A stretch of 64,000 nt of DNA from Candidatus Nitromaritima sp. SCGC AAA288-L16 (GTDB lineage: Bacteria; Nitrospinota; Nitrospinia; Nitrospinales; VA-1): the NCBI GenBank assembly GCA_000372225.1, contig AQTY01000001.1:124001-188000 (forward strand). The letters run 5' to 3'. Below the pieces are notes generated by a model. It was not told the origin of the DNA. It saw nothing but the letters and a program-made list of their open reading frames with translations, and searched no databases. The position numbers and the translations under genes are program-made. Shown piece by piece: positions 54,590 through 62,704 of this stretch. Position 1 is the stretch's first letter. Each line of letters opens with the position of its first letter.

Positions 54590-55897
54590 TTATTTCTCGA
54601 CTCTAATAAAATTAGATTTTTCACAAACAACTTCTAACTCATCAATTTCTCTAAGGGCAAGTTGAATATTTTTTTCGTTGGCGCGGTGTGTCATCATTAT
54701 TAAAGGAACTCCTCTACCATCATCACAACGTCCCTTTTGAATAACTGAAAAAATTCCGATAGAATGATTACCAAGTATCCCTGAAATACGTGACAAGACA
54801 CCAGGATTATCAAGCACACTGAATCGCAAAAAGTATTCTGAGTCAATCGACTCAATATCCAATATAGGAATCGTTTTGATCTCTGCGTTTTGAAATGACT
54901 GGGGAGACGCTCTCAATTGAGATCCCGATAGTATATCCCTCGATATTTCTATAATGTCAGCGACTACCGCGCTTCCTGTCGGAAGCGATCCCGCTCCATG
55001 ACCAATCAGAACATTTTCTTCCATCAGATCGTCACATACTCGAACCGCATTTAAAACGCCATTCACATTGGCCATTGGGTTTTCTTGAGGAATCATCGCA
55101 GGGTGTACTCGAATATCAACCGAGTCTCCATCACACTTTGAGATAGCAAGTAGCTTAATGCGATATCCAAACTCCCGCGCGCATTCAATATCATCTATCG
55201 ATATTCCTGAGATACCTTGAATCGTGATGTCATCAAAGTTTACCGTGGTGCCATAGGCAAGTTGTGATAAAATAACTATTTTATGAGCTGAATCTATTCC
55301 TTCAATGTCAAATGTAGGATCAGCCTCTGCGAATCCCTTCTCTTGAGCCTCTTTTAGGGCTAAGTCAAAACTACAACTCTCATCTGACATCTTACTGAGG
55401 ATGTAATTGGCAGTACCATTTACAATCCCTTCAATAGAATTAATTCTATTAGCAACAAAAGATTCTCTAATTGATCGTATAATAGGAATTGCCCCACACA
55501 CAGCAGCCTCAAATCCAATGGATACATGTTGATCTCCAATCTCAGAAAAAATTTCATCTCCGTGTTTTGCTAAAAGAGCCTTATTAGCTGTTACTACATT
55601 TTTGCCTGCTTTAATTGATTGAAGTATTAAAGACCTTGCAGGTTCATACCCACCGATTAACTCCACAACTACATTTACTTCAGGATGGTTGATAACCTCC
55701 TGAACATCCGTCGTCAATAGTTTCGGATCAACCTTAATACCTCGATCCGCCGTAATATCGAGATCAGCTATTTTCACAACTTCAACAGTTGCTCCAAGGC
55801 GCTTTCTAATAATATCGCCGTTATCTTGTAAGATTTTGATAACACCGGAACCAATTGTTCCAAAACCAACTATTCCAACATTAATTTTACGCATCAT
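54590..55897 (-). CDS. hom: Homoserine dehydrogenase
   Basis: NAD(P)H-dependent reduction of aspartate semialdehyde to homoserine. It has 435 residues. The Rossmann motif GFGTIGSGV is near residue 11, KNVVTANKALLA at about 100, and GIVNGTANYILSKM and AEADPTFDIEGIDSAHK at the active site. A C-terminal ACT domain (about 355-435, starting YFLRFSVLDNPGVLS) gives feedback control, probably by threonine. It is not fused to an aspartokinase. thrC follows directly. The start could be either of two adjacent ATG codons. Confidence 0.96.
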   Translation of the reverse strand: MMRKINVGIVGFGTIGSGVIKILQDNGDIIRKRLGATVEVVKIADLDITADRGIKVDPKLLTTDVQEVINHPEVNVVVELIGGYEPARSLILQSIKAGKNVVTANKALLAKHGDEIFSEIGDQHVSIGFEAAVCGAIPIIRSIRESFVANRINSIEGIVNGTANYILSKMSDESCSFDLALKEAQEKGFAEADPTFDIEGIDSAHKIVILSQLAYGTTVNFDDITIQGISGISIDDIECAREFGYRIKLLAISKCDGDSVDIRVHPAMIPQENPMANVNGVLNAVRVCDDLMEENVLIGHGAGSLPTGSAVVADIIEISRDILSGSQLRASPQSFQNAEIKTIPILDIESIDSEYFLRFSVLDNPGVLSRISGILGNHSIGIFSVIQKGRCDDGRGVPLIMMTHRANEKNIQLALREIDELEVVCEKSNFIRVEK

Positions 55898-56022
55898 AAA
55901 TATTCCAAAATATTCAAATAAAAATACACAACCCTAAATTCTGATAAATAGACCCGATTAATAGACTTCCAATACCTGATGGATCTTTAAACCTAGTAAA
56001 AAAAACAAAGTCTTCGCGGTAC

Positions 56023-57189
56023 CTAAAAGAGTTCACGAATTCCTCTCACCGCTTGTTTAATACGGTGTTCATTTTCTACTAATGAAAAACGGACAAATTG
56101 ATCACCTCCCTCACCAAACCCAATTCCAGGAGAAACCGCAACTTTGGATTTTTCCAAAAGTAATTTAGAAAACTCCAGAGAACCCATAGAGTTGTATTGG
56201 TCCGGAATTTCCGCCCATACAAACATCGTCGCCTTGGGTCTCTCAACTATCCAACCGGTACGATTCAAACCTTCGCAAAGTGTATTCCTACGACTACAGT
56301 ACATCTCTCTAATTTCAGCAACGCAATCCTGAGGACCGTTAAGGGCCACTGTTGCTGCAATTTGGATAGGCTGAAACATTCCATAATCCTGATAACTTTT
56401 GATTCTAGATAAGGCATAAATAAGATCCTTATTCCCAACGGCAAACCCAACCCTCCACCCTGGCATGTTATAACTTTTAGACAAGGTAAAGAACTCAACA
56501 CCAACGTCTTTCGCTCCTGGAACCTGAAGAAAACTAGGCGCCTTGTACCCATCATAAACCAGGTCAGCATAAGCAAAATCATGAATTACGATCAGGTCAT
56601 GCTCCTTAGCAAATTCTACAACTTTTTCAAAGAATTCAAGTTCGACAACCTCTGTCGTCGGGTTAGCTGGAAAGTTTATAATGAGCGCTTTTGGCCTGGG
56701 CCAGTTCCTTTTAAAGGTATCTAGTAATGCTTCAAAAAAATCAACATCCCTACTCATTGGAACTTGTATTACATCCGCATTAGAAAGTATAAATGCGTAA
56801 GTATGGATAGGGTACGTCGGAGTTGGAACAAGAATTGAGTCACCAGGGGAAGTAACGGCCATCGCAAGATGAGAAATACCCTCCTTAGATCCTATCGTTG
56901 CTATGGCCTCAGATTCCGGGTCGAGTTCAACATCAAATCGACTTTTATACCAATCGGTGATAGCCAGGCGAAGTTTATAAATTCCCCTCGATAGAGAGTA
57001 CCGGTGGTTTCCATTTTTAACTGCGGCCTCACATAATTTTTCAACAATGTGTTTTGGTGTTGGTTGATCAGGATTACCCAGACCAAAATCTATAATATCC
57101 TCACCTCTCTGCCTGGCCTCATGTTTCAGTTCGTTCACAATTCCTAATGTATAAGGTGGCAAACGATCTATGCGTGAAAAATTTTTCAT
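56023..57189 (-). CDS. class I/II PLP aminotransferase, AlaC-like
   Basis: 388 residues from the ATG at 57189; a TTG six codons upstream opens the frame. FSRIDRLPPYTLGIVNELKHEAR, DFGLGNPDQPTP and the PLP lysine in TLSKSYNMPGWRVGFAVGN match the AlaC/alanine-transaminase group. A diaminopimelate aminotransferase (DapL-type) is a related alternative. It precedes hom by 125 bases on the same strand, which fits amino-acid metabolism; whether it is in the same transcript is uncertain. Final function (alanine or another amino acid) cannot be fixed by eye. Confidence 0.85.
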   Translation of the reverse strand: MKNFSRIDRLPPYTLGIVNELKHEARQRGEDIIDFGLGNPDQPTPKHIVEKLCEAAVKNGNHRYSLSRGIYKLRLAITDWYKSRFDVELDPESEAIATIGSKEGISHLAMAVTSPGDSILVPTPTYPIHTYAFILSNADVIQVPMSRDVDFFEALLDTFKRNWPRPKALIINFPANPTTEVVELEFFEKVVEFAKEHDLIVIHDFAYADLVYDGYKAPSFLQVPGAKDVGVEFFTLSKSYNMPGWRVGFAVGNKDLIYALSRIKSYQDYGMFQPIQIAATVALNGPQDCVAEIREMYCSRRNTLCEGLNRTGWIVERPKATMFVWAEIPDQYNSMGSLEFSKLLLEKSKVAVSPGIGFGEGGDQFVRFSLVENEHRIKQAVRGIRELF

Positions 57190-57207
57190 AAAACTAAATT
57201 CGATCAA

Positions 57208-57619
57208 AAGCTCTTAAGAAATAAAAGAGTCCGAAGTTATGACAAAAATAAATTTACACTGAATTATTTATGGAAAACCATTCCTCCACAGAAGAGGAAA
57301 ACAACCCGGGAGGCAGGTATTGTGCTTATACAAACAGAGAACCAAAACAGGCGTAAGATATCATAAATTCAAAAAACCAGCAATTTAATAAGGTCTTACT
57401 TCTTCCTGATTTTAGTTGAATCATTTATTTATTAGATAGTATGATCCATTTATTAAGGATGGACATAAATTTGCCTACCTAAAAATATTTCTCTTACATA
57501 CAGGCGTACAGGCTATCACATTATTTTTCACACGATGATCATAAGGGAACAATTTTTCTGGATTATCACGGCGTTCGTATAAGCCCTCATAACCAGTATG
57601 TCTTAAGTCGTAAAACTAT
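57208..57619. other. about 410-base intergenic region
   Basis: Lies between divergent aminotransferase and uppP genes. It holds a possible uppP promoter at 57416-57445. No ORF, RNA gene or strong hairpin recognised. Confidence 0.5.
57416..57445 (+). promoter_or_regulatory. possible sigma-70 promoter for uppP
   Basis: TTGAAT (57416-57421) and TATGAT (57440-57445) with an 18-bp spacer, pointing to uppP 175 bases downstream. Two mismatched positions in the -35 box and one in the -10 box keep this tentative. Confidence 0.35.
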
Positions 57620-58426
57620 ATGGACTATATAAACATTATCCTCCTCGGTATCGTTCAGGGATTAACAGAGTTTCTTCCAGTCTCAAGCTCTGGACACCTT
57701 ATTCTGATTCCCAGGTTATTTAATTTTAAAGATCAAGGCTTGGCGATGGATGCCATCCTACATCTTGGAACCCTATTAGCTATTATCATATATTTTCGTC
57801 AAGACTTAGCGAGGCTGATTTCCTCACTGTTTAACCGTGATCATGACCCTGACTACCACAGATTGGCTTGGCATATTGGATGGGCATCTTTTCCAGCAGG
57901 TATTATCGGACTGCTTGGGGGTAATCTTATCGAACAAGAACTTCGTAGCCCTGTTTTTGTAGCGTGGAACTTACTATTCTGGTCGTTGGTATTTTTTGCG
58001 GTAGAACGTTATTCAGACAGTCAAAAATCAACTAAGACTGATATATCACGAATGACCCTGGGCCAAGTACTTTTTATAGGCTTTACCCAGGCAATCGCGC
58101 TATTACCAGGAACTTCTCGATCTGGCATCACAATCATAGGAGGAATGTTGGTGAATTTATCTCCAACTACAGCGGCTCGGTTTTCTTTTTTACTGGGAAC
58201 ACCCATCATTCTTGCGGCGGGAGCACACAAATCACTGCACTTCCTGTCTTCTCAAATAAATTCTGTTCATTTATCCGGTTTACAATTAGGGGTCGGACTC
58301 TTGGTATCATTTGCTGTTGGTTATTTGTCAATCAAATTACTGCTAAGAATCGTATCTCGTCTAGGACTGATGCCATTTATTATTTACCGAGTAATATTGG
58401 CAACCTCTATTCTGATAGCATTCTAA
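57620..58426 (+). CDS. uppP: Undecaprenyl-diphosphate phosphatase UppP
   Basis: Recycles undecaprenyl diphosphate to the monophosphate for cell-wall and sugar-polymer synthesis; inner membrane. It has 268 residues and about seven helices. Signature motifs are GIVQGLTEFLPVSSSGHLIL at the N-terminus and ALLPGTSRSGITI near residue 170. No Shine-Dalgarno sequence precedes the ATG. It shares a bidirectional terminator with the converging secreted-protein gene. Confidence 0.96.
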   Translation: MDYINIILLGIVQGLTEFLPVSSSGHLILIPRLFNFKDQGLAMDAILHLGTLLAIIIYFRQDLARLISSLFNRDHDPDYHRLAWHIGWASFPAGIIGLLGGNLIEQELRSPVFVAWNLLFWSLVFFAVERYSDSQKSTKTDISRMTLGQVLFIGFTQAIALLPGTSRSGITIIGGMLVNLSPTTAARFSFLLGTPIILAAGAHKSLHFLSSQINSVHLSGLQLGVGLLVSFAVGYLSIKLLLRIVSRLGLMPFIIYRVILATSILIAF

Positions 58427-58456
58427 ATATAGCTCAACGACCGGAAGGTAAAAAAA

Positions 58457-58483
58457 AACCAGCCCGAAAAATCCGGACTGGTT
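58457..58483. terminator. bidirectional terminator between uppP and the secreted-protein gene
   Basis: A 10-bp stem (arms 58457-58466 and 58474-58483) with a 7-base loop. On the minus strand it is followed by a long T run; on the plus strand TCTTTT follows. It serves both converging genes. Confidence 0.85.
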
Positions 58484-58509
58484 CTTTTATTAATCTGTCG
58501 CAAATAAAT

Positions 58510-58992
58510 TTAACCGCAGGTTACGTTAGCTGGAACCGCACCCGTATTGGTAATTCTAACTTCACCACTAATGTCACCAATGGAGTCGCCACGACTGAAA
58601 TTACTCTGTCCTGTCAAAGTAACACTTTTTCGACCTTTGCTCCACATTGGACGCACGTTCGTAGCTCCGCCGTCAATAGCGCCTGGGATACACTGGGTCG
58701 TGTCTTTACACTTAAAAAACGAATCCTTTTTGTTGCCAGCACCGTTGTTTACGAGTCCACTCATGTCAGAGGGTCCCAATGAAATCGGAATTGTCGTGGC
58801 GTTGGAAGATTTCCAAACCACAAGGTTCACATTGGCTCGATCCTCAGCATGGGTCCCAGCAGATGCCACTTTAATGGACTTGGCATCATTACAAGACATA
58901 CTTGCCCCAGGAGCTAAGCTTCCTGCGAATGCCAAAGCAGTCAAGCATAAAACAGATACAGCAGTGATGAGTGCAAGTGCAAGTTTACTCAT
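58510..58992 (-). CDS. secreted protein of unknown function
   Basis: 160 residues. It has a clean signal peptide (about 1-23, ending ALAFAG). The mature part has four cysteines (Cys34, about 94, 101 and 159) that could form two disulfides. It has many Ser, Thr, Asn and Gly and ends in VTCG. It looks like a small beta-rich exported protein. I do not recognise a family. GGGAGG precedes the ATG and a strong terminator follows, both signs of a real and perhaps well-expressed gene. A 176-codon antisense frame overlaps but has none of these signals. Confidence 0.65.
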   Translation of the reverse strand: MSKLALALITAVSVLCLTALAFAGSLAPGASMSCNDAKSIKVASAGTHAEDRANVNLVVWKSSNATTIPISLGPSDMSGLVNNGAGNKKDSFFKCKDTTQCIPGAIDGGATNVRPMWSKGRKSVTLTGQSNFSRGDSIGDISGEVRITNTGAVPANVTCG

Positions 58993-59747
58993 AATTCATT
59001 CCTCCCTTACCCTGGTTAACATTCAATTCATAAACTTTCTTCAGGGGCATAAAAGCCGCCTCCTCCCAACTTTATAAACGAACTATCCAAACACCTTCGT
59101 GAAAATTTAAATATATAGAAATAAGGCTCAGCACATAATAAGACTGAACACTACACCATGTAAGGCTGTAAATCAACAAAAGTTTTGCCCCTAGAATAAA
59201 GAAAAATTAACAGCAATCAAAAAAACATAAAACATAAATAACTCAATGACTTAACGTTTAACCTTTTATTTCATAACTATAGTGTGAGTATATTACAAGG
59301 GACAGGCTTTACCGACAATTAGTTAATAAATTTTTTATATTACTTAATTTAAGCATATGTTTTAAAATGAGATTATTAATAATAATATATAAAATCTCAA
59401 ATAAGAAATAGTAACATAGCGTTAAGAATATTCTTGTAAAAATAGCCTTATTCAAAGTTAATAAATCAGATTTGAGATGATTCTTAATATGTTAATACCA
59501 TTAAGGCAAATCACAAAAAAAGGTTACACAACTTATGTTATTCCTTAACTTCGGAAGCCTCATTCAAACCATGTAGCAATACAAGGCATTGAATCAAGCT
59601 AGGAATGATTTCCCAATAATGGGTCGATCATCGAGCCTAATGAAAAGATAACCGACGACATCAATTTAGTACTAATTTTAAAAATGTCAATGAAGTCTAG
59701 ATTTAAGGTAGGAGATAGCTAAATTTGAAGATGTTGTAAAAGGGGTG
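58993..59747. other. 755-base AT-rich region without a gene
   Basis: The longest gene-free stretch in the window. It is very AT-rich, with an imperfect TGAGATT/AATCTCA inverted repeat at 59368-59399. No reading frame, RNA gene or promoter could be supported. It must contain the promoter of the secreted-protein gene near its left end. Confidence 0.5.
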
Positions 59748-61112
59748 TCACGATTCAACTGTTTTATTTTCGAGAACTGCCCCTTTGGGAATTCGGATTG
59801 ACTTTTTACTCGAAACGAGACGCACGTCACCTTTCAGAGTCACCTTGCCATTGAACCGAACTTCCCCCCGCAATTCAAGAGAATCCAACTCAGCGATATC
59901 AGGAGGAACCGGAATTCTTCGCTGATACTCCTTTAGATCATTAAAGGGGTCTTTCAAATTAATCTGTGGCAGATCAGACCTAGCTACCCCCTCATCTCTT
60001 TTTAAAGTTCCCCGATTAAGACTAAAAAAATCTGACTGCACCAACAGGAGGTCGCTGGTTTTCTTCACCGGCAAAAATCTACTCCTCGGCACATTCATTC
60101 CCATTGCATCAGAAAACGAATTAAACGCAGATCCCACAGCAGTTTCTAACTGTAGCACATTTTGCTTTTTAACTTGCTTGCGATTGACAATTAAACCTAA
60201 GTCAAGTGACCCTTCTTTGAGTCTTTGCTTCAAACTGACCAAGTTAATCCAAATATTATTGGTGTTAAAAAATTTAAACTTTTCATTGCCACAAAACTCA
60301 ACCACATGCTCTGGTGGGACATCTGCAATTTCCAATAATTTAATTTGATCCTTTTCCTGACACAGAACCCCACCCTTTGTGTCGTCGGGCGTTTTGGCAG
60401 TTACTTCCATTAAAAATGGGATATCTTCTTCAATGATATAATTGAGAATTTTAAGGTCAATTGTAGCTCCCAAATTATCTGCATTTGAAATAAAAAGATA
60501 CTCGCGGCCTTCTTGTAATAAATTATTGAGGTAACCATTTTCCAAAATGCATGAATATAAATCTCCGTGTCCAGGCGGATACCATGCCTCAGAATTCAAT
60601 TTCTTGGGATCAAGAAAATAGCTATCGTCGGCTAATAGTCTTGGGTACGCATTTTGACAAAAAGAAAAAATTCTTGTAGCATTGGCAACTCTACCAACAA
60701 TGCGCTCAGTCATATCATTTGTATAAAAACTATTCATAAATAAAAGAGGCACATCAGCTTGGTGCTTTTTATTAAGCTCTGAAACCTGTTCAATAAGAAG
60801 GTCAATAAATGTCTTTTTTTCTCTAACTACGATCGCCGACTTAGGGCCTCGACAATTCATAGTGGTACCAAGACCACCATTGAGCTTACAAACCGCAAGC
60901 CGAGCAAGAGCCAATTCTAAGGATTCTCTATCGGGAACAGGAAGGGATGAATATTGGGCAATCTTTCCTTTATTTGGATTACGGACGGACTTCCAGCGTC
61001 CTATTTTTTTTGATTCCGTATTAAGTTTCCTATAAAGCTGGGTATAACCCTCCAAAACGGAATCTTTTAATTTAAAAGACTTTAAAGCTTTTTTTAGTTG
61101 AGTCTTATCCAT
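59748..61112 (-). CDS. UTP--glucose-1-phosphate uridylyltransferase, UDPGP family
   Basis: Makes UDP-glucose. From the ATG at 61112 it has 454 residues; the frame opens 22 codons earlier, but MDKTQLKKALKSF is the natural start. The nucleotide loop KLNGGLGTTMNCRGPKS is characteristic of eukaryote-type UGPases, and SNADNLGATID is the sugar-nucleotide site. Bacteria more often use the shorter GalU. The C-terminus shows a left-handed beta-helix-like tail (VRFNGKVTLKGDVRL). It supplies UDP-glucose for polysaccharides or storage sugars. Confidence 0.92.
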   Translation of the reverse strand: MDKTQLKKALKSFKLKDSVLEGYTQLYRKLNTESKKIGRWKSVRNPNKGKIAQYSSLPVPDRESLELALARLAVCKLNGGLGTTMNCRGPKSAIVVREKKTFIDLLIEQVSELNKKHQADVPLLFMNSFYTNDMTERIVGRVANATRIFSFCQNAYPRLLADDSYFLDPKKLNSEAWYPPGHGDLYSCILENGYLNNLLQEGREYLFISNADNLGATIDLKILNYIIEEDIPFLMEVTAKTPDDTKGGVLCQEKDQIKLLEIADVPPEHVVEFCGNEKFKFFNTNNIWINLVSLKQRLKEGSLDLGLIVNRKQVKKQNVLQLETAVGSAFNSFSDAMGMNVPRSRFLPVKKTSDLLLVQSDFFSLNRGTLKRDEGVARSDLPQINLKDPFNDLKEYQRRIPVPPDIAELDSLELRGEVRFNGKVTLKGDVRLVSSKKSIRIPKGAVLENKTVES

Positions 61113-61300
61113 TTCAATTCTAACTCTTGATCGACAAACAATTCTGATAAGATTAACTCCTGCACCAAAGGACGACAATCAGCATCCCCATTGAGGAGGA
61201 TTATACAAATTTTCGAGATAAATGGGACCCCTTTTTCGATTCCTCATAAGCAATATAATTGTGAACCTAGAAAAGGTAATCATTTGGGTGTAAAATTACT

Positions 61301-61891
61301 CTAATTATGGAGATTCTTTAGTTGGTTTTTCCCCTTTAGTTCTCTTTCGATGCAAGCTACTAATCGTGGATCAAATGGATCGCAGTCACTTGAAAAATGA
61401 CCTACAACTTGACCATTTTTCCCAATCACAAATTTATGAAAATTCCACATGACTTCTCCAGCATGTGGGAATCGGCGCTCTTTTTTTAAAAAATGAATTA
61501 TGGTAAAAACTTGAAATAGCTTTGCCTTGAGTCCTTTTGGTCTAATCACCCTAGAAAACTCACTTTCCAAGTATTGATACAAATGGTGTGCATCCACACC
61601 CCTAACTTTAACTTTTTCGAATATATCGAAGGTAACTCCATAAACACCATCACAAAACTCTAAAATTTTACTTTCAGAGCCTGGCTCTTGATTAGAAAAA
61701 TCGTTGCACGGGAATGCTAATATAGAAAAACTTTTGTCAGATAATTTCTCATATAATTTCTGAAGGTTCTCATATTGAGCTGTAAAGCCACAGAGTGAGG
61801 CCACGTTAACAATTAAAAGCGCATTACCCTTGTAACAGGAAAAGTCCACCCCACCATATCCTAATTTATTAAGAAAAAAGTCGTAAATCAA
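61301..61891 (-). CDS. Glutathione peroxidase family protein (Cys type)
   Basis: Reduces hydroperoxides, probably with thioredoxin. The peroxidatic Cys is in NVASLCGFTAQYENL, the second motif is LAFPCNDFSNQEPGS, and WNFHKFVIGKNGQVVGHF completes the site. Cysteine replaces selenocysteine. I choose the TTG at 61891 (196 residues): GGAGGG lies about nine bases upstream and the product then begins MIYDF, as usual in the family. The frame opens at GTG 61918. thioredoxin reductase is encoded at 51541-52488. Confidence 0.9.
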   Translation of the reverse strand: MIYDFFLNKLGYGGVDFSCYKGNALLIVNVASLCGFTAQYENLQKLYEKLSDKSFSILAFPCNDFSNQEPGSESKILEFCDGVYGVTFDIFEKVKVRGVDAHHLYQYLESEFSRVIRPKGLKAKLFQVFTIIHFLKKERRFPHAGEVMWNFHKFVIGKNGQVVGHFSSDCDPFDPRLVACIERELKGKNQLKNLHN

Positions 61892-62006
61892 AAACTCAAA
61901 CCCTCCAATCCTCGACACTGTAATTAACGATCAATGAGACTCTTCATCTTTTAATGTACCTTTCATAGTATAATAACCTGTCTGCTCGTTTAATCTACCT
62001 GATCAA

Positions 62007-62627
62007 ATGTTGATTTTTAAAAAAAATATATATAACCGGCGAGAGATTAGTCCTGACGGACACTCCCCAAGTGCTGAGATTGAGTACGATGAATTATTTG
62101 ATCCCCATAACCTCCTTGCCGTTGCTTTGGAGGAAGAAAGTGATGTAATCAGTTTTCTAAAACGACAACCCACAGAATACTGGCCCCAAGACTCAAAAAA
62201 ATTTTACCCAAGATCCCATAGAATAGGTAGCTATGCGATTTTTGATAATTTACTACACATTCTCAATGATGGCTTAGGTGATCGCGATGCTTGGCAAGTA
62301 ATGAATACTTACCACTTCTGTTTTTTATATGATGTGTTATTACGTTTTGCCTTTAATTATAACCATGATAATACAGAAGGACGGCATGCTAGTTTATCAG
62401 AACTGAGGGGCAAACCTTTTCGAATTGAATTGTTTATTAAAGACTATTTTTTCAACACAGTATTTCTTCTGAACGATGATCAATACAACTCTCTTACCCG
62501 TGAAGAAAAAATAAAACGGGGCTATGATTGTCCTTTTCAATTCGCAGTTGTAAATGGGCTAATTCCCACTAAAAACGAAATAAATTTAAAATCTTTCCCA
62601 GATTATCCCTATTTAATTTACGTATAG
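62007..62627 (+). CDS. hypothetical protein
   Basis: 206 residues, not recognised. It is soluble, rich in aromatic residues and Asp/Asn (MNTYHFCFLYDVLLRFAFNYNHDN, YPYLIYV at the end), with no signal peptide, membrane segment or known motif. It starts 88 bases after the divergent peroxidase gene and precedes nnr by 77 bases, so it may be co-transcribed with nnr. No Shine-Dalgarno sequence is evident. Length and codon content suggest a real gene. Confidence 0.6.
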   Translation: MLIFKKNIYNRREISPDGHSPSAEIEYDELFDPHNLLAVALEEESDVISFLKRQPTEYWPQDSKKFYPRSHRIGSYAIFDNLLHILNDGLGDRDAWQVMNTYHFCFLYDVLLRFAFNYNHDNTEGRHASLSELRGKPFRIELFIKDYFFNTVFLLNDDQYNSLTREEKIKRGYDCPFQFAVVNGLIPTKNEINLKSFPDYPYLIYV

Positions 62628-62704
62628 CTCTTCAAAATCTTTAATTGGTCACAAGGTAGTTACGCCACATTATTTAACCTTAAAATTATTACCCCCTAAT
62701 ACTA

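Noticed and set aside
58547..59077. 176-codon plus-strand ORF antisense to the secreted-protein gene
   Set aside because: Longer than the minus-strand gene, but it has no ribosome-binding site and no recognisable product, while the minus-strand frame has GGGAGG, a signal peptide and a terminator.
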